Shown: positions 27,164 to 36,355 of the stretch, one piece after another
How the letters are laid out: each line of letters starts with the position of its first letter
How positions within the stretch are numbered: position 1 is the stretch's first letter
From: Synechococcus sp. RS9909
GTDB taxonomy: Bacteria > Cyanobacteriota > Cyanobacteriia > PCC-6307 > Cyanobiaceae
Direction: 5' to 3'
NCBI RefSeq assembly: GCF_014279595.1
Contig: NZ_CP047943.1
Location: 992,001 to 1,056,000, forward strand
Length of the DNA stretch: 64,000 nt
Program-made: the position numbers and the translations under genes
The notes under the pieces: generated by a model
What the model saw: the letters and a program-made list of their open reading frames with translations, nothing else
What the model was told of the DNA's origin: nothing
Databases searched by the model: none

Positions 27164-27631
27164 GTGTTGTCGCCTGATGTCCTCTCCACCGCGTTGTGGC
27201 GCACCACCGATCTCGATCTCGACGCGCTCTGGCGCATGGGTGCCGCGGTGGCGTGCGGCGTCGCTGTGGGGTTCAACCGCTTCCGCACCAGCCGCCATCA
27301 CCCGCACCGCTTGCGCGTGCATGTGCTGGTGGGGCTGAGTGCCTGTCTCCTGGTGCTTGCGGCCGGCGATGGGCTGGACAGCCGCAGTCGGGCGATTCAG
27401 GGGGTCGCTACGGGAGTGGGGTTTCTCGGTGCCGGTGAGATCCTGCAGGAACCGCGATCGCGTAAACGCGGTGAGCCGGCCCATGTGCGCGGCCTCACCA
27501 GCGCCGCGTCGATCTGGTTCACCGCCGCCCTTGGGGTCACCGTGGCCACGTCCACGCCCTCGATTGTGCTGATCGCTCTGGTGTTGGCCCTGATCGTGCT
27601 CAGCTTCGGGGATCAGAACAACACCCGGTAG
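27164..27631 (+). CDS. MgtC/SapB family membrane protein
   Basis: From GTG 27164 this gives a 155-aa membrane protein; ATG 27236 is a later alternative. It matches the MgtC N-terminal domain: VGFNRFRTSRHHPHRLRVHVLVGLSACLLVL, then SRAIQGVATGVGFLGAGEIL and VRGLTSAASIWFTAALGV. The family occurs near magnesium transport and envelope-stress genes; the transported substrate, if any, is unknown. Its last 19 bases overlap the 3' end of the convergent LCP gene. Confidence 0.83.
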   Translation: MLSPDVLSTALWRTTDLDLDALWRMGAAVACGVAVGFNRFRTSRHHPHRLRVHVLVGLSACLLVLAAGDGLDSRSRAIQGVATGVGFLGAGEILQEPRSRKRGEPAHVRGLTSAASIWFTAALGVTVATSTPSIVLIALVLALIVLSFGDQNNTR

Positions 27632-28539
27632 CGCCAGCTGCTGGTTTCACTGGCATCGGCACCGGTGCTATTGCCACTAGGCCATTCGGTGTCGAGGTAG
27701 CTGATGCCGTTGCGGAAGAACGGCGTTGCTTTGAGCCGCTGGGTTTCCAGATCGGTGGTGCCCATGGCGGTGATCAAGCCCCCCAGCTCCATCGCCCCCA
27801 GATCGGTGTTGAGATTGCTGCCTGCGGCTGTGATCAGGGCGGGCAGTCGCACCAGATTTTCCGGACGCTTCAGCGAATTGAACAGGCTTTTGAGCACCAG
27901 TTGCTGGCGCGCGAGCCGGCCTAAATCGCCTTCGCCGTCGTGGCGCCAGCGCAGAAAACCCTCCAGATCCCGACCTTTGAGGGTCTGCGGTCCTGGTTGC
28001 AGATCGATCGTCAGCCCCTGCGATCGGTCGATGTAATACAGCCGCTTGGGTACATCCACCCGCACACCGCCCACCAGATCACCCATGGTGCGGATGCCTT
28101 CCAGATTCACCAGAATGTGGTGTTGGATCGGCCGCCCCATCAGCCGCGAGAGCTCCTGCTTCACTGCCTCCGCGCCACCCCTGGCGTAGAGAGCGTTGAC
28201 CTTCATCGGACCGAAATTGCGCGAATCGACGTAGCTGTCTCTGGGGATCTGGGTGATGCGGGTTTCGCCGTTCTCCACCCGGATGGTGAAGATTGCATCG
28301 GTGTTGCTACCACCGTCTTCCATGCCGAGCACCACCACCTCCCGGTCACCGAAGCCCGACCAGGCGGCGAAGGGATTGCTAATCGGCAGCAAGGAATCAC
28401 CGGCTCCTGCGGCACCCCCCGGTGCCAGGGAACGGCGCAGGGGGATCGAGAGCAGCAAGCCCGCACCCAGACCGATGCCCACGGCAATGAGCAGGGAGCG
28501 GCCGGCTGCCGGTCTTGGGTACTGCGCTTTCATTGGCAA
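27613..28539 (-). CDS. LytR-CpsA-Psr (LCP) family cell-wall polymer ligase
   Basis: The 308-aa protein (ATG 28533 is an alternative start) has one N-terminal membrane anchor (SLLIAVGIGLGAGLLLSIPL) and an extracytoplasmic LCP domain. Diagnostic parts are VVVLGMEDGGSNTDAIFTIRV, ITQIPRDSYVD, MKVNALYARGG, and the C-terminal LEGFLRWRHDGEGDLGRLARQQ, which holds the arginines that bind polyprenyl pyrophosphate. LCP enzymes transfer glycopolymers from undecaprenyl carriers to peptidoglycan, so it works downstream of UppS-type chemistry. The acceptor polymer in this organism is not known. Confidence 0.88.
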   Translation of the reverse strand: MPMKAQYPRPAAGRSLLIAVGIGLGAGLLLSIPLRRSLAPGGAAGAGDSLLPISNPFAAWSGFGDREVVVLGMEDGGSNTDAIFTIRVENGETRITQIPRDSYVDSRNFGPMKVNALYARGGAEAVKQELSRLMGRPIQHHILVNLEGIRTMGDLVGGVRVDVPKRLYYIDRSQGLTIDLQPGPQTLKGRDLEGFLRWRHDGEGDLGRLARQQLVLKSLFNSLKRPENLVRLPALITAAGSNLNTDLGAMELGGLITAMGTTDLETQRLKATPFFRNGISYLDTEWPSGNSTGADASETSSWRYRVLF

Positions 28540-28608
28540 ACTTTAGCCATGCCTTTTTCTTTTCTTAAGCTTGGTTCCTTGCAGCGCTGCTGCCCGGCTG
28601 TTGCGGGT

Positions 28609-30735
28609 TCAGAGCAGTGGCTCGCTGATGACCATGGTGGGGCAAGCGAGCTGCCGGATCAAGCCGCTGGTGCGATCGCTCGCCGGGATGGGCAAGCCGG
28701 CCACCCGGCGGCGTTGCGAGCGGAGGATCACCAAATCATGGTGGCGACTGGAGCGTTCGATCGTCTGATCGATGCCTGGGCCTGGCACCAGCTCAATGCG
28801 AATGCGGTCGTGCGAGTCGCCAGGGGGATGCCAGCGCCGCAGTTCCCGTTCAATCCACTGGCGATCGTGGCGGTTGAAACGGGGATCAACGATATGCAGC
28901 AGGGTGATCACCCCTGAGGCTCCGTCCCCGCCATGGTTCAGCAGCCGCTGCGCCAGTTCAAACTGCTCGCGCGCACTGGCGGACAGGTCCTTGATCGGGA
29001 CGAGGATCCGCTGCAGCTCTTCCGGATCCCGTCCGGCCAGATTCACCACCACCACAGGACAGTGGGCGCTGCGGCAGACCCCATCCACCAGATCACCGAA
29101 CAGCCATTGGCGCAGTTTGTCGGGCTGCCCTGTTCCGATCAGCAGCAGATCGGCCCCCTGCTCCAGGGCGCTGCGACTCATGCCACCGGCGATGTCTTCA
29201 TCCAGCCGCAGCAGGCAGTGCGTGGGCACCCCGAGGGTGGCTCCGATGGCCGTGGCCTGCGCCAGTCGCTCTCTGGCGGTGGCGACTGCCCGGGTGAGAC
29301 TGCCACGGGCCTCCTCCAGACTTGGGCAGACCAGAGCCATCGGCAGCAGCTGGCCGGAGTGGTCTGATCCCCCGGTCAAGAGACGCGAGGCCATGCTCAG
29401 GAGGCCATACTCCGTCGCGGGATTCGCCACTGGCACCACGATCTTCAAGGGACGTCGATCCACCGCTCTGGGTGGATCAGTGAGGTCATCACCGGATGCA
29501 TTCCCGGATGCACTCGCAACAACCGATCGTTTGGAGGGGACGAAGTAGGAGTTGGTATCGTCGTCAGGCTCGACAAGTTGTGTGACGGAGCGAGCCGTGA
29601 GCGCTGGTCCAAGGGACGCTGTCACCACCATCATCGCGAGCACTCCGTTGAGAACAGAGGCACTCAAGAGGCCCGCTTCATACCCCACAAAGGCTGCAGC
29701 CAGAGTGGCGGCAACCTGAGGCATGGCCAAAGACCACATCATCACCACTTGATTGCCGTTGTAGCCAAAGAGTTTGCCGGTGATGAAGCTGACAATCCCT
29801 TTGCAGGCAATCACTCCGAACACCATCAAGGCAGTGAGTTCAAACTCGCTGATGCTCTGACGAAGGCTGTTGAGATCGATCAGTAGTCCAAGGTGGATAA
29901 AAAAGATCGGGATAAAAAGAGCTCCCCCAACAAAGATTATTTGTTGTTTTGCCTTGCCTTCGGGTAGAACGGAATTGATGGCCAGGCCGGCCAGAAAGGC
30001 GCCCACGATTTTTTCAACTCCAGCCAGTTCGGCCCCGAGTGAAGCGATGAAGAGGGTCAGGAGAACGGCGAGAAAAATCCTGTTTTCATCGTTGAGGCTG
30101 CTTTTGAAAATCTTTTCTCCGATCGTACGAATGCTGGCAACAACAAGGACAGCAAAGAGGCAGACGCTGGCTATCAGACTGATGACGCTGGGAGCTGAGA
30201 GCGACCCCTTGCCGAGTCCCATGGCGATTGCGAGGACAAGCAGTGATGCAATATCGGTGAGAATTGTGCTGCCAACGCTCACCACAACTGATTCATCGCG
30301 TTGGGCTCCGTAGCTGCGAACAATCGGGTAGCCCAGGGGTGTGTGGGTGGCAATCAGCGTGCCCATCAGAATGGATGGAATAAGGGGGAATCCGAACACA
30401 ATTCCGATGCCTGTTCCTGTTGCCATGCCAAACAGAAAGTGGAGAATTCCGAGTGTCAAAGAGCGGTTTTTGACACGATTGAATTCGTCAAGATCGATCT
30501 CTAGCCCTACGATGAAGAGCAGGTAAATGGCACCAATGTCCGAGAAAAGATTGACGGTTTCTCCGCCGGGTTGTAGCCAGTTGAGGAGATTGGGGCCAAC
30601 GAGGATTCCTGCGATCAGCAGACCCACCAGGTCGGGTAATCCAGTTTTTCTGACGATGGGTGGCACCAGCATCGAGATCCCCACCAGCAAGGCGAAAACC
30701 CCCAGCGGGTGGTGAATAAGCTGCGACGCATTCAT
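28609..30735 (-). CDS. CPA2-family cation:proton antiporter with tandem Usp domains
   Basis: The 708-aa protein begins with a Na+/H+ exchanger membrane domain of about 12 segments (about residues 8-380). It contains LVGLLIAGILVGPNLLNWL, the acidic motif VGLEIDLDEF and AFLAGLAINSVLPEG. Two universal-stress-protein-like modules follow after residue 430. The first has the ATP-loop pattern LIGTGQPDKLRQWLFGDL...CPVVVVNL; the second ends at the C terminus with CPTMVISEP. This suggests nucleotide-regulated ion homeostasis. Its first ATG shares one base with the ABC exporter stop (TGATG). The membrane-domain DNA (about 29880-30540) looks more AT-rich than the Usp part. Confidence 0.87.
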   Translation of the reverse strand: MNASQLIHHPLGVFALLVGISMLVPPIVRKTGLPDLVGLLIAGILVGPNLLNWLQPGGETVNLFSDIGAIYLLFIVGLEIDLDEFNRVKNRSLTLGILHFLFGMATGTGIGIVFGFPLIPSILMGTLIATHTPLGYPIVRSYGAQRDESVVVSVGSTILTDIASLLVLAIAMGLGKGSLSAPSVISLIASVCLFAVLVVASIRTIGEKIFKSSLNDENRIFLAVLLTLFIASLGAELAGVEKIVGAFLAGLAINSVLPEGKAKQQIIFVGGALFIPIFFIHLGLLIDLNSLRQSISEFELTALMVFGVIACKGIVSFITGKLFGYNGNQVVMMWSLAMPQVAATLAAAFVGYEAGLLSASVLNGVLAMMVVTASLGPALTARSVTQLVEPDDDTNSYFVPSKRSVVASASGNASGDDLTDPPRAVDRRPLKIVVPVANPATEYGLLSMASRLLTGGSDHSGQLLPMALVCPSLEEARGSLTRAVATARERLAQATAIGATLGVPTHCLLRLDEDIAGGMSRSALEQGADLLLIGTGQPDKLRQWLFGDLVDGVCRSAHCPVVVVNLAGRDPEELQRILVPIKDLSASAREQFELAQRLLNHGGDGASGVITLLHIVDPRFNRHDRQWIERELRRWHPPGDSHDRIRIELVPGPGIDQTIERSSRHHDLVILRSQRRRVAGLPIPASDRTSGLIRQLACPTMVISEPLL

Positions 30736-32525
30736 CAGAGGGCGAGGGCTTCGTCGGGGCGCAGGCCTGCCTGCACGCGCCAGAGGTCGGCGTAGGAGCC
30801 ACCGCAGGCGATCAGGGCGTCGTGCGTGCCTTCCTGGGCGATGCGTCCTTGATCCATCACCACAATCCGGTCGGCGTGCCTCACGGTGCTGAGGCGGTGA
30901 GCAATCACCAGTGTGGTGCGGTTGGCCGTGATCTGCAGGAGCGAGCGTTGAATCGCCGCTTCCGTTTCGTTGTCCACAGCTGCGGTGGCTTCATCGAGCA
31001 CCAGGATCGGCGCATCTTTGAGAATCGCCCGTGCCAGGGCGATGCGCTGGCGTTGTCCGCCTGAGAGCCGCTGGCCACGCTCGCCCACCACGGTGTCATA
31101 TCCCTCGGGTAGGGCGGCAATGAAGCCATGGGCTTCCGCCAGTTCGGCGGCGTGGCGCACCGCCGCGGCACTGGCCTGCTCCTGGCCGTAGCGAATGTTG
31201 TCGGCGACGCTGCCGTGAAACAGATACACGTCCTGGCTGACGAGGGCGATGCAGCGCCGCAGATCGGTGAGATCGAGCTGGTCGATCGCCAGGCCATCCA
31301 GGCAGATGCGACCGGCCTGGAGTGGATAGAGACGCAGCAGCAGTTTCACCAGGGTGCTCTTGCCCGATCCGGTGGCGCCGACGATGCCCACCGTTTCACC
31401 GGCGTTGATCCGAAGGCTGAAGTTCTGGAGTAATGGGGCGCGCTCGCGGTAATGGAAATCGACCTGCTCATAGCTGATGGCGCCTCGGAGCGTGTCCGGC
31501 TGGAGCCGCCGTTGGCCTCCGCTGATTCGGATCGGCGTGTCGATCAGATCCAGCACCCGCCGGGTTGATGCCATGGAGCGCTGGTAATCGTCGAGGGTGC
31601 GGCCCAGGGTGGTGAGGGGCCAAAGCAACCGCTGGGTGATGAACACCAGGAAGCTGTAGGTGCCCACGGCGATGGTCCCTTGCCACGCCTGGAGTCCGCC
31701 GATCAGCAGGATCGCCAGGAAGGCGAACAGGATGGCGAAACGGATCAGGGGGATGAAGGCGGCGGAGAGACGGATCGCCCGGCTGTTGCTGTGCCTGTAG
31801 GCGTCACTGGCCTGGCGGAGTTGCTCCAGTTCCCAGGCTTCGCTAGTGAAACTTTTGATCGTGAGCATGCCGCCCAGATTGTTCGCGAGCCTGGATGCCA
31901 TCGCGCCGGCCCGATCGCGCACGTCGCGGTAGCGGGGAGCGAGACGCTTCTGGAAATGGAGTGACCCCCAGAGGATCACCGGGATGGGCAGGTAGGCGAA
32001 CAGGGCGACGCCGGGTGCCATCACCGCCATTGCTCCCCCCACCAGCACCACGGTGGTGATCAGTTGCAGGATCTCGTTGGCGCCGTGATCGAGAAACCGT
32101 TCCAGCTGGTTGATGTCATCGCCGAGCACGGTGAGCAAGCGGCCGCTGCTGTCGTTTTCGAAGAAGGCCATCTCCAGCTTCTGAAGATGGTCGTAGGCCT
32201 GGAGGCGCAGGCTGTGCTGGGTGGTCTGGGCGAGGTTGCGCCAGAGCACGCCATAGAGATATTCGAACAGGGATTCCGCACTCCACACCAGGAAGGAGAG
32301 GCCAGCCAGCACACCGAGCTGACTGGGCACGGTCACGGCGCCCAGTCGGGCCAGCCAGGAGGTCTGCTGTTGCACCACCACATCCACAGCGAGACCGATC
32401 AGCACCGGTGGCGCCAGGTCGAAGAACTTGTTCAACAGGGAGCAGGCGCTGGCGGCCAGCACCAGGCGGCGATGGGGGGCCAGGTGGGCGAGCAGCCGCT
32501 GCAGGGTGGAGGGGGGATGTGCCAT
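30735..32525 (-). CDS. ABC-type exporter, fused membrane and ATPase domains
   Basis: The 596-aa protein (start at ATG 32525; the frame continues to a TTG at 32537) is a half-size ABC exporter. A six-helix transmembrane domain covers about residues 15-310. The nucleotide-binding domain carries Walker [10 protein letters not shown], the signature [14 protein letters not shown], Walker [13 protein letters not shown] and the switch-region histidine (VIAHRLSTV). It resembles the MsbA/multidrug and lipid exporter class; the substrate cannot be told. It is followed with a 1-base overlap by the antiporter gene. Confidence 0.9.
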   Translation of the reverse strand: MAHPPSTLQRLLAHLAPHRRLVLAASACSLLNKFFDLAPPVLIGLAVDVVVQQQTSWLARLGAVTVPSQLGVLAGLSFLVWSAESLFEYLYGVLWRNLAQTTQHSLRLQAYDHLQKLEMAFFENDSSGRLLTVLGDDINQLERFLDHGANEILQLITTVVLVGGAMAVMAPGVALFAYLPIPVILWGSLHFQKRLAPRYRDVRDRAGAMASRLANNLGGMLTIKSFTSEAWELEQLRQASDAYRHSNSRAIRLSAAFIPLIRFAILFAFLAILLIGGLQAWQGTIAVGTYSFLVFITQRLLWPLTTLGRTLDDYQRSMASTRRVLDLIDTPIRISGGQRRLQPDTLRGAISYEQVDFHYRERAPLLQNFSLRINAGETVGIVGATGSGKSTLVKLLLRLYPLQAGRICLDGLAIDQLDLTDLRRCIALVSQDVYLFHGSVADNIRYGQEQASAAAVRHAAELAEAHGFIAALPEGYDTVVGERGQRLSGGQRQRIALARAILKDAPILVLDEATAAVDNETEAAIQRSLLQITANRTTLVIAHRLSTVRHADRIVVMDQGRIAQEGTHDALIACGGSYADLWRVQAGLRPDEALAL

Positions 32526-32648
32526 CGCTGCATTCAAGGCCAGGCGCTCCGGATGCGGTGCGAGCGCTTCTTGTGAAGCTGTTGCTGGTGAACAGTGGAG
32601 GGGTTGCGCCCGGCGTTAGACCAGTGGTGTCACCACCAGGAGGTGTTC

Positions 32649-32849
32649 ATGACACGGACCCGAGACTTCCATCGCTTCCATCGTTGGACGGCGAAGCTGC
32701 GTCGCCGCAGCCTGCGCCAGGCGCTGCCGGTGCCCCGCGAAGGCGAACTGCAGCCCACCCATCCCATGGCCGAGCTGCGTTGCCGCGAGTGGCAGCGGGA
32801 TCAGCTGCATGACCTGATCGAGCTCGACGACGCTGAAGCGATGGCCTGA
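32649..32849 (+). CDS. Small conserved-looking basic protein
   Basis: The 66-aa reading from ATG 32649 (MTRTRDFHRFHRWTAKLRRRSLR) has an upstream GGAGG (32639-32643) at good spacing. The N-terminal half is strongly basic and the C-terminal half acidic (DQLHDLIELDDAEA). I do not recognise a family. The start is supported by the ribosome-binding site rather than by homology. It ends before a bidirectional hairpin terminator. Confidence 0.5.
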   Translation: MTRTRDFHRFHRWTAKLRRRSLRQALPVPREGELQPTHPMAELRCREWQRDQLHDLIELDDAEAMA

Positions 32850-32894
32850 TGGTTTGGTGAAGCCTTGATGGCGTGACCATTGAGGCTCAGCACA

Positions 32895-32934
32895 AAAGCC
32901 CTGGGCCGGCCAGCTGACCGGAACCCAGGGCTTT
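32895..32934. terminator. Bidirectional hairpin terminator
   Basis: An 11-base perfect inverted repeat, aaagccctggg (32895-32905) and cccagggcttt (32924-32934), has an 18-base loop. A short T-rich tail follows on the plus side and an A-run lies on the left. It separates the small plus-strand gene from the convergent RRM gene and could end both transcripts. Confidence 0.8.
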
Positions 32935-32964
32935 CTGTTTGAGCACACGCTCAGAGGGGCTGGA

Positions 32965-33303
<339 letters not shown>

Positions 33304-33569
33304 TCCTTTTGGGACCGATGGAGAAATGTGATCAGTGAAGCCGTGGTCCGAAAAGGAAAGTCCTTGATGCTGAAGCCGTGTGAAGCTGAAGCCTGGGGGA
33401 GCGAGCCGATCAGAGCCGAATGCTGAAGCTGATGCAGTTTCAGGCTACAGGGGCGTGCGCTCGCTGAGTCGCCATCGCGGGCTGTTCACAGGATCGTGAA
33501 GGGAAGTGGAAGAAGCCGGGTTTTGCCGCCGTCATGCTTCATTGTCAGAAGATCCTGACAGGAGGGGCG

Positions 33570-33761
33570 ATGGGACTGGCTTCGATCCGGGCGCTGCACT
33601 GGACAGCGGAAGGTGAACTCAGCCCCTCCGATCGTCTGGATCTGCTGCGGTCGCTGGTGGTGCATTGCAGCGTGCCAGAGGTGCAATACGAACTGGTGCG
33701 CACTGTGGAGCTGCTCAGCGTCACCCAGCTGGATGTGTCCAGGCAGGTCACGCTGTCCTGA
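33570..33761 (+). CDS. Small hypothetical protein
   Basis: The 63-aa reading from ATG 33570 (MGLASIRALHWTAEGELSPS) is preceded by a strong AGGAGG at 33560-33565. It contains SDRLDLLRSLVVHCS and ends with DVSRQVTLS. I do not recognise the family. No signal peptide or membrane segment is visible. Confidence rests on the ribosome-binding site and neat frame. Confidence 0.45.
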   Translation: MGLASIRALHWTAEGELSPSDRLDLLRSLVVHCSVPEVQYELVRTVELLSVTQLDVSRQVTLS

Positions 33762-33800
33762 CGGGAAGCTTTGGGTACGGTGCCTTTAGAGCTGGCGCCT

Positions 33801-34079
33801 TCAGACCTTGTAACGGGCGGCGGCCTTCTGCTTGCAGCTGTCCTGGGCGGACTGAATGGAAGCGCCGCTGTTCACTTCATCCAGAAAGCAGTTGCACGTG
33901 TAAGAGCCCATGCCTGCCGGCGGCGTTTTGCCGGCATGGCTCATGGCGGCATTGAAGCCGGCGAGACAGAGACGTTGGATCATGCCGTCGTCTCCGGCGG
34001 CCCAGCCACTGGCCGGGAGGGCCGCGGAGAGTCCCAGGCCGGCCGTGGTGGCAAGCAACAACGTGGAGAGGGTGCGCAT
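33801..34079 (-). CDS. Small secreted protein with four cysteines
   Basis: The 92-aa protein has a clear signal peptide (MRTLSTLLLATTAGLGLSA, with cleavage likely after GWA near residue 27). The mature part is about 65 residues with four cysteines (LCLAGF, TCNCF and DSCKQK). This suggests disulfide bonding in the periplasm. It lies 2 bases downstream of the DEAD-box helicase gene on the same strand. No function can be named. Confidence 0.7.
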   Translation of the reverse strand: MRTLSTLLLATTAGLGLSAALPASGWAAGDDGMIQRLCLAGFNAAMSHAGKTPPAGMGSYTCNCFLDEVNSGASIQSAQDSCKQKAAARYKV

Positions 34080-34081
34080 GA

Positions 34082-35926
34082 TCAGGTGAAGGGACGGATC
34101 TGCAGTTCCCTGTTCATCACCTTCAGGTGTTTCAGGGACTGAAACACATCCTGGGGCATCCCTTTGGGCAGGTCCACCAGGGTGTGGGATTCGAAGATCT
34201 GGATGCGGCCGATCATCCGCCCCTGCAGACCGGATTCATTGGCGATCGCCCCCACCAGGTTGCCCGGTTTGACCCGGTCGCGATGGCCCACCTCGACACG
34301 GAATCGCTCCATGTTGTCTTCGGGTGGTCGGGAGGGGCGCTCCTGGCGACGTCGGTCGCCGCGGTCGCCGCGGTCGCCGCCACGGCTGCCGAGGCGATCC
34401 TCGCGTGTGCGACCGCGGTTGGCGTTTTGCAGCCAGCTTTCATCGCCCTGCACGAGCAGCGGCTGATCGCCCACCGCCAGGGTGAGGGCGGCCAGGGCGA
34501 GTTGCTCCATGCTCAGGCTGTGCTCCTGGGCGACGCGCTGCAGCAGTTCCTGCAGGAGGGGGCCTTCATCCGCCTGGCGCTCAGCGCCATCTCCGGTGGC
34601 CACAGCCGTCAGTTTCTGGCGCAGGTTGTCGAGCCGGGCCTGATTGATCTCGGCATTGCTCGGGATCTGCATCGGCTCGATCGGTTGCCCGGTCGCCCGC
34701 TCCAGGTTGTTAACGAACCGGCGCTCCCTGGGGGTGACAAACAGAATCGCTTCGCCGCTGCGACCGGCCCGGCCGGTGCGACCGATCCGGTGCACATAGG
34801 CCTCACTGTCGAAGGGCATGTCGTAATTGATCACGAGGCCGATGCGCTCCACATCCAGGCCCCGCGCTGCCACATCCGTGGCCACCAGGATGTTCACTGT
34901 GCCTTTGCGAAGGCGCTCCACCGTGCGCTCCCGTTGGTTCTGGGGCACATCACCGTTGAGGACGGCCACGTCATGACCGGTCGCCTCCAGGTTTTCCGAC
35001 ACCGTGAGGGTGATCGCTTTGGTGCGGGCAAAAATGATCACCCCCTCGCCGGTGACCGCCTCCAGCACGCGGTTGAGCGCTTCCAGCTTATGGCTGTTCT
35101 GCAGCGTGATGCAGCGTTGGCGGATGCGCCGAGCTTCCTTTTCCTGCGTTTTGATCGTGATTTCTGCCGGTTCGCGCAGGTAGCGTTTGGATAGGCGACG
35201 AATTTCGGCCGGCATCGTGGCCGAAAAGAGCACCACCTGGCGTTCTTCCGGCAGCTGATCGAGGATCCATTCAACGTCGTCGATGAATCCCATGCGCAAC
35301 ATTTCATCGGCTTCATCGAGCACGAGGCTGCGCAGATGGCTGGTGTTGAGCGTGCCCTGGCGCATGTGATCCATCACCCGGCCCGGGGTGCCCACCACCA
35401 CATCCACACCGCGCTTGAGGCTGTGGATCTGGGAGCGGAAATCGGAGCCGCCGTAGATCGCCAGCACATTCAGGTGGGGATGGCCGGCCGCATAGGCCTT
35501 GAACGACTCGGCCACCTGCATGGCCAGTTCCCGCGTGGGAGCGAGCACCAGCACCTGGGGGCCCGGTCCCTCCGGCTGCAGCCTCTCCAGCAGGGGCAGG
35601 GCGAAGGCGGCGGTCTTGCCGGTGCCGGTCTGGGCCTGGCCCACCAGGTCCCGGCCCAGCATCAGCTCGGGAAAGGCGGCCCGCTGGATCGGTGAAGGGG
35701 CCTGATAGCCCTTGCTGGCCAGGGTGCGCAGCAGCGCCTCACTGAAGCCGAAGCCGTCAAAGCCCGACCTGGCGTCCGTCGCCGCATCCGGGGGTGTGTG
35801 GGTCTCGCTGGCCTGAGAGGTCTCGTCGATCGTGGCGGCGCTGAGATCCACCGAACACGACAGCTCGCTGCCGTGCGTTGCACTCTGGGTCATGTCGAAA
35901 AGGCACTGGCCTGATTGATCCTTCAA
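34082..35926 (-). CDS. DEAD-box ATP-dependent RNA helicase, CsdA/DeaD type
   Basis: The 614-aa protein (ATG 35893 is a possible start) has the full helicase core: Q motif GFSEALLRTLASKGYQAPSP, motif I AQTGTGKTA, PTRELA, DEAD in VLDEADEML, SAT in LFSATMP, and motif VI HRIGRTGRAG. A C-terminal arginine/glycine/aspartate-rich stretch follows, then a DbpA-type RNA-binding domain (HRDRVKPGNLVGAIANESGL). This architecture matches CsdA/DeaD helicases used in ribosome assembly and mRNA turnover at low temperature. CrhR, the cold and redox helicase of Synechocystis, is a related cyanobacterial protein; equivalence is not proven. Confidence 0.93.
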   Translation of the reverse strand: MKDQSGQCLFDMTQSATHGSELSCSVDLSAATIDETSQASETHTPPDAATDARSGFDGFGFSEALLRTLASKGYQAPSPIQRAAFPELMLGRDLVGQAQTGTGKTAAFALPLLERLQPEGPGPQVLVLAPTRELAMQVAESFKAYAAGHPHLNVLAIYGGSDFRSQIHSLKRGVDVVVGTPGRVMDHMRQGTLNTSHLRSLVLDEADEMLRMGFIDDVEWILDQLPEERQVVLFSATMPAEIRRLSKRYLREPAEITIKTQEKEARRIRQRCITLQNSHKLEALNRVLEAVTGEGVIIFARTKAITLTVSENLEATGHDVAVLNGDVPQNQRERTVERLRKGTVNILVATDVAARGLDVERIGLVINYDMPFDSEAYVHRIGRTGRAGRSGEAILFVTPRERRFVNNLERATGQPIEPMQIPSNAEINQARLDNLRQKLTAVATGDGAERQADEGPLLQELLQRVAQEHSLSMEQLALAALTLAVGDQPLLVQGDESWLQNANRGRTREDRLGSRGGDRGDRGDRRRQERPSRPPEDNMERFRVEVGHRDRVKPGNLVGAIANESGLQGRMIGRIQIFESHTLVDLPKGMPQDVFQSLKHLKVMNRELQIRPFT

Positions 35927-35995
35927 ATCAGGCCTGCAACGTCCAATCGGTCGAAACCGTGATGTATTGCTTGCCCTTCCTTCAAAGGCTTTGAT

Positions 35996-36355
35996 TCAAC
36001 CTATCACCCGACCAAAGTCATCTTCCAGGCGTTCGATATCGCTTTCACGCAGATCTGTGCCGTGTTGCACTTCGATGATCAGGAGATCGCCCTGGCCGGC
36101 GCGGGCACGATGGATGGCGCCGCAGGGGATGTGCAGGGTCGCGCCCGGGGTTGCTGGATGCCAGTGGCCCTCGCAGAAGAGCTCGCCCCGGCCGGCCGCC
36201 ACCGTCCAGTTCTCACTGCGGTGCTGATGCCGTTGCAGGCTCAGGCGTTGCCCATCGCGGATCCAGAGCCGCTTGAGCTTGTAGCCGGGGCCTTCGAGTA
36301 AATCCTCATACCAGCCCCAGGGCCGCTCGACCCGTGGGCCAGGCTGCAGGTTCAC
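35996..36355 (-). CDS. Cupin protein, mannose-6-phosphate isomerase type II C-terminal family
   Basis: The 119-aa protein is a single cupin similar to the C-terminal domain of type II phosphomannose isomerase/GDP-mannose pyrophosphorylase. It opens with RPWGWYEDLLEGPGYKLKRLWI and contains the metal-binding RHQHRSENWTVAAGRGE, with LHIPCGAIHRARA further on. Free-standing copies are common in picocyanobacteria and may isomerise sugar phosphates or bind sugars. It overlaps the recD stop by 4 bases, which looks like transcription linkage rather than functional linkage. Confidence 0.85.
   Translation of the reverse strand: MNLQPGPRVERPWGWYEDLLEGPGYKLKRLWIRDGQRLSLQRHQHRSENWTVAAGRGELFCEGHWHPATPGATLHIPCGAIHRARAGQGDLLIIEVQHGTDLRESDIERLEDDFGRVIG

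Noticed and set aside
27136-27484. N-terminal extension of the 331-aa FUSC protein
   Set aside because: It is the antisense of the MgtC-like gene; the FUSC domain begins at MAAIESIG.
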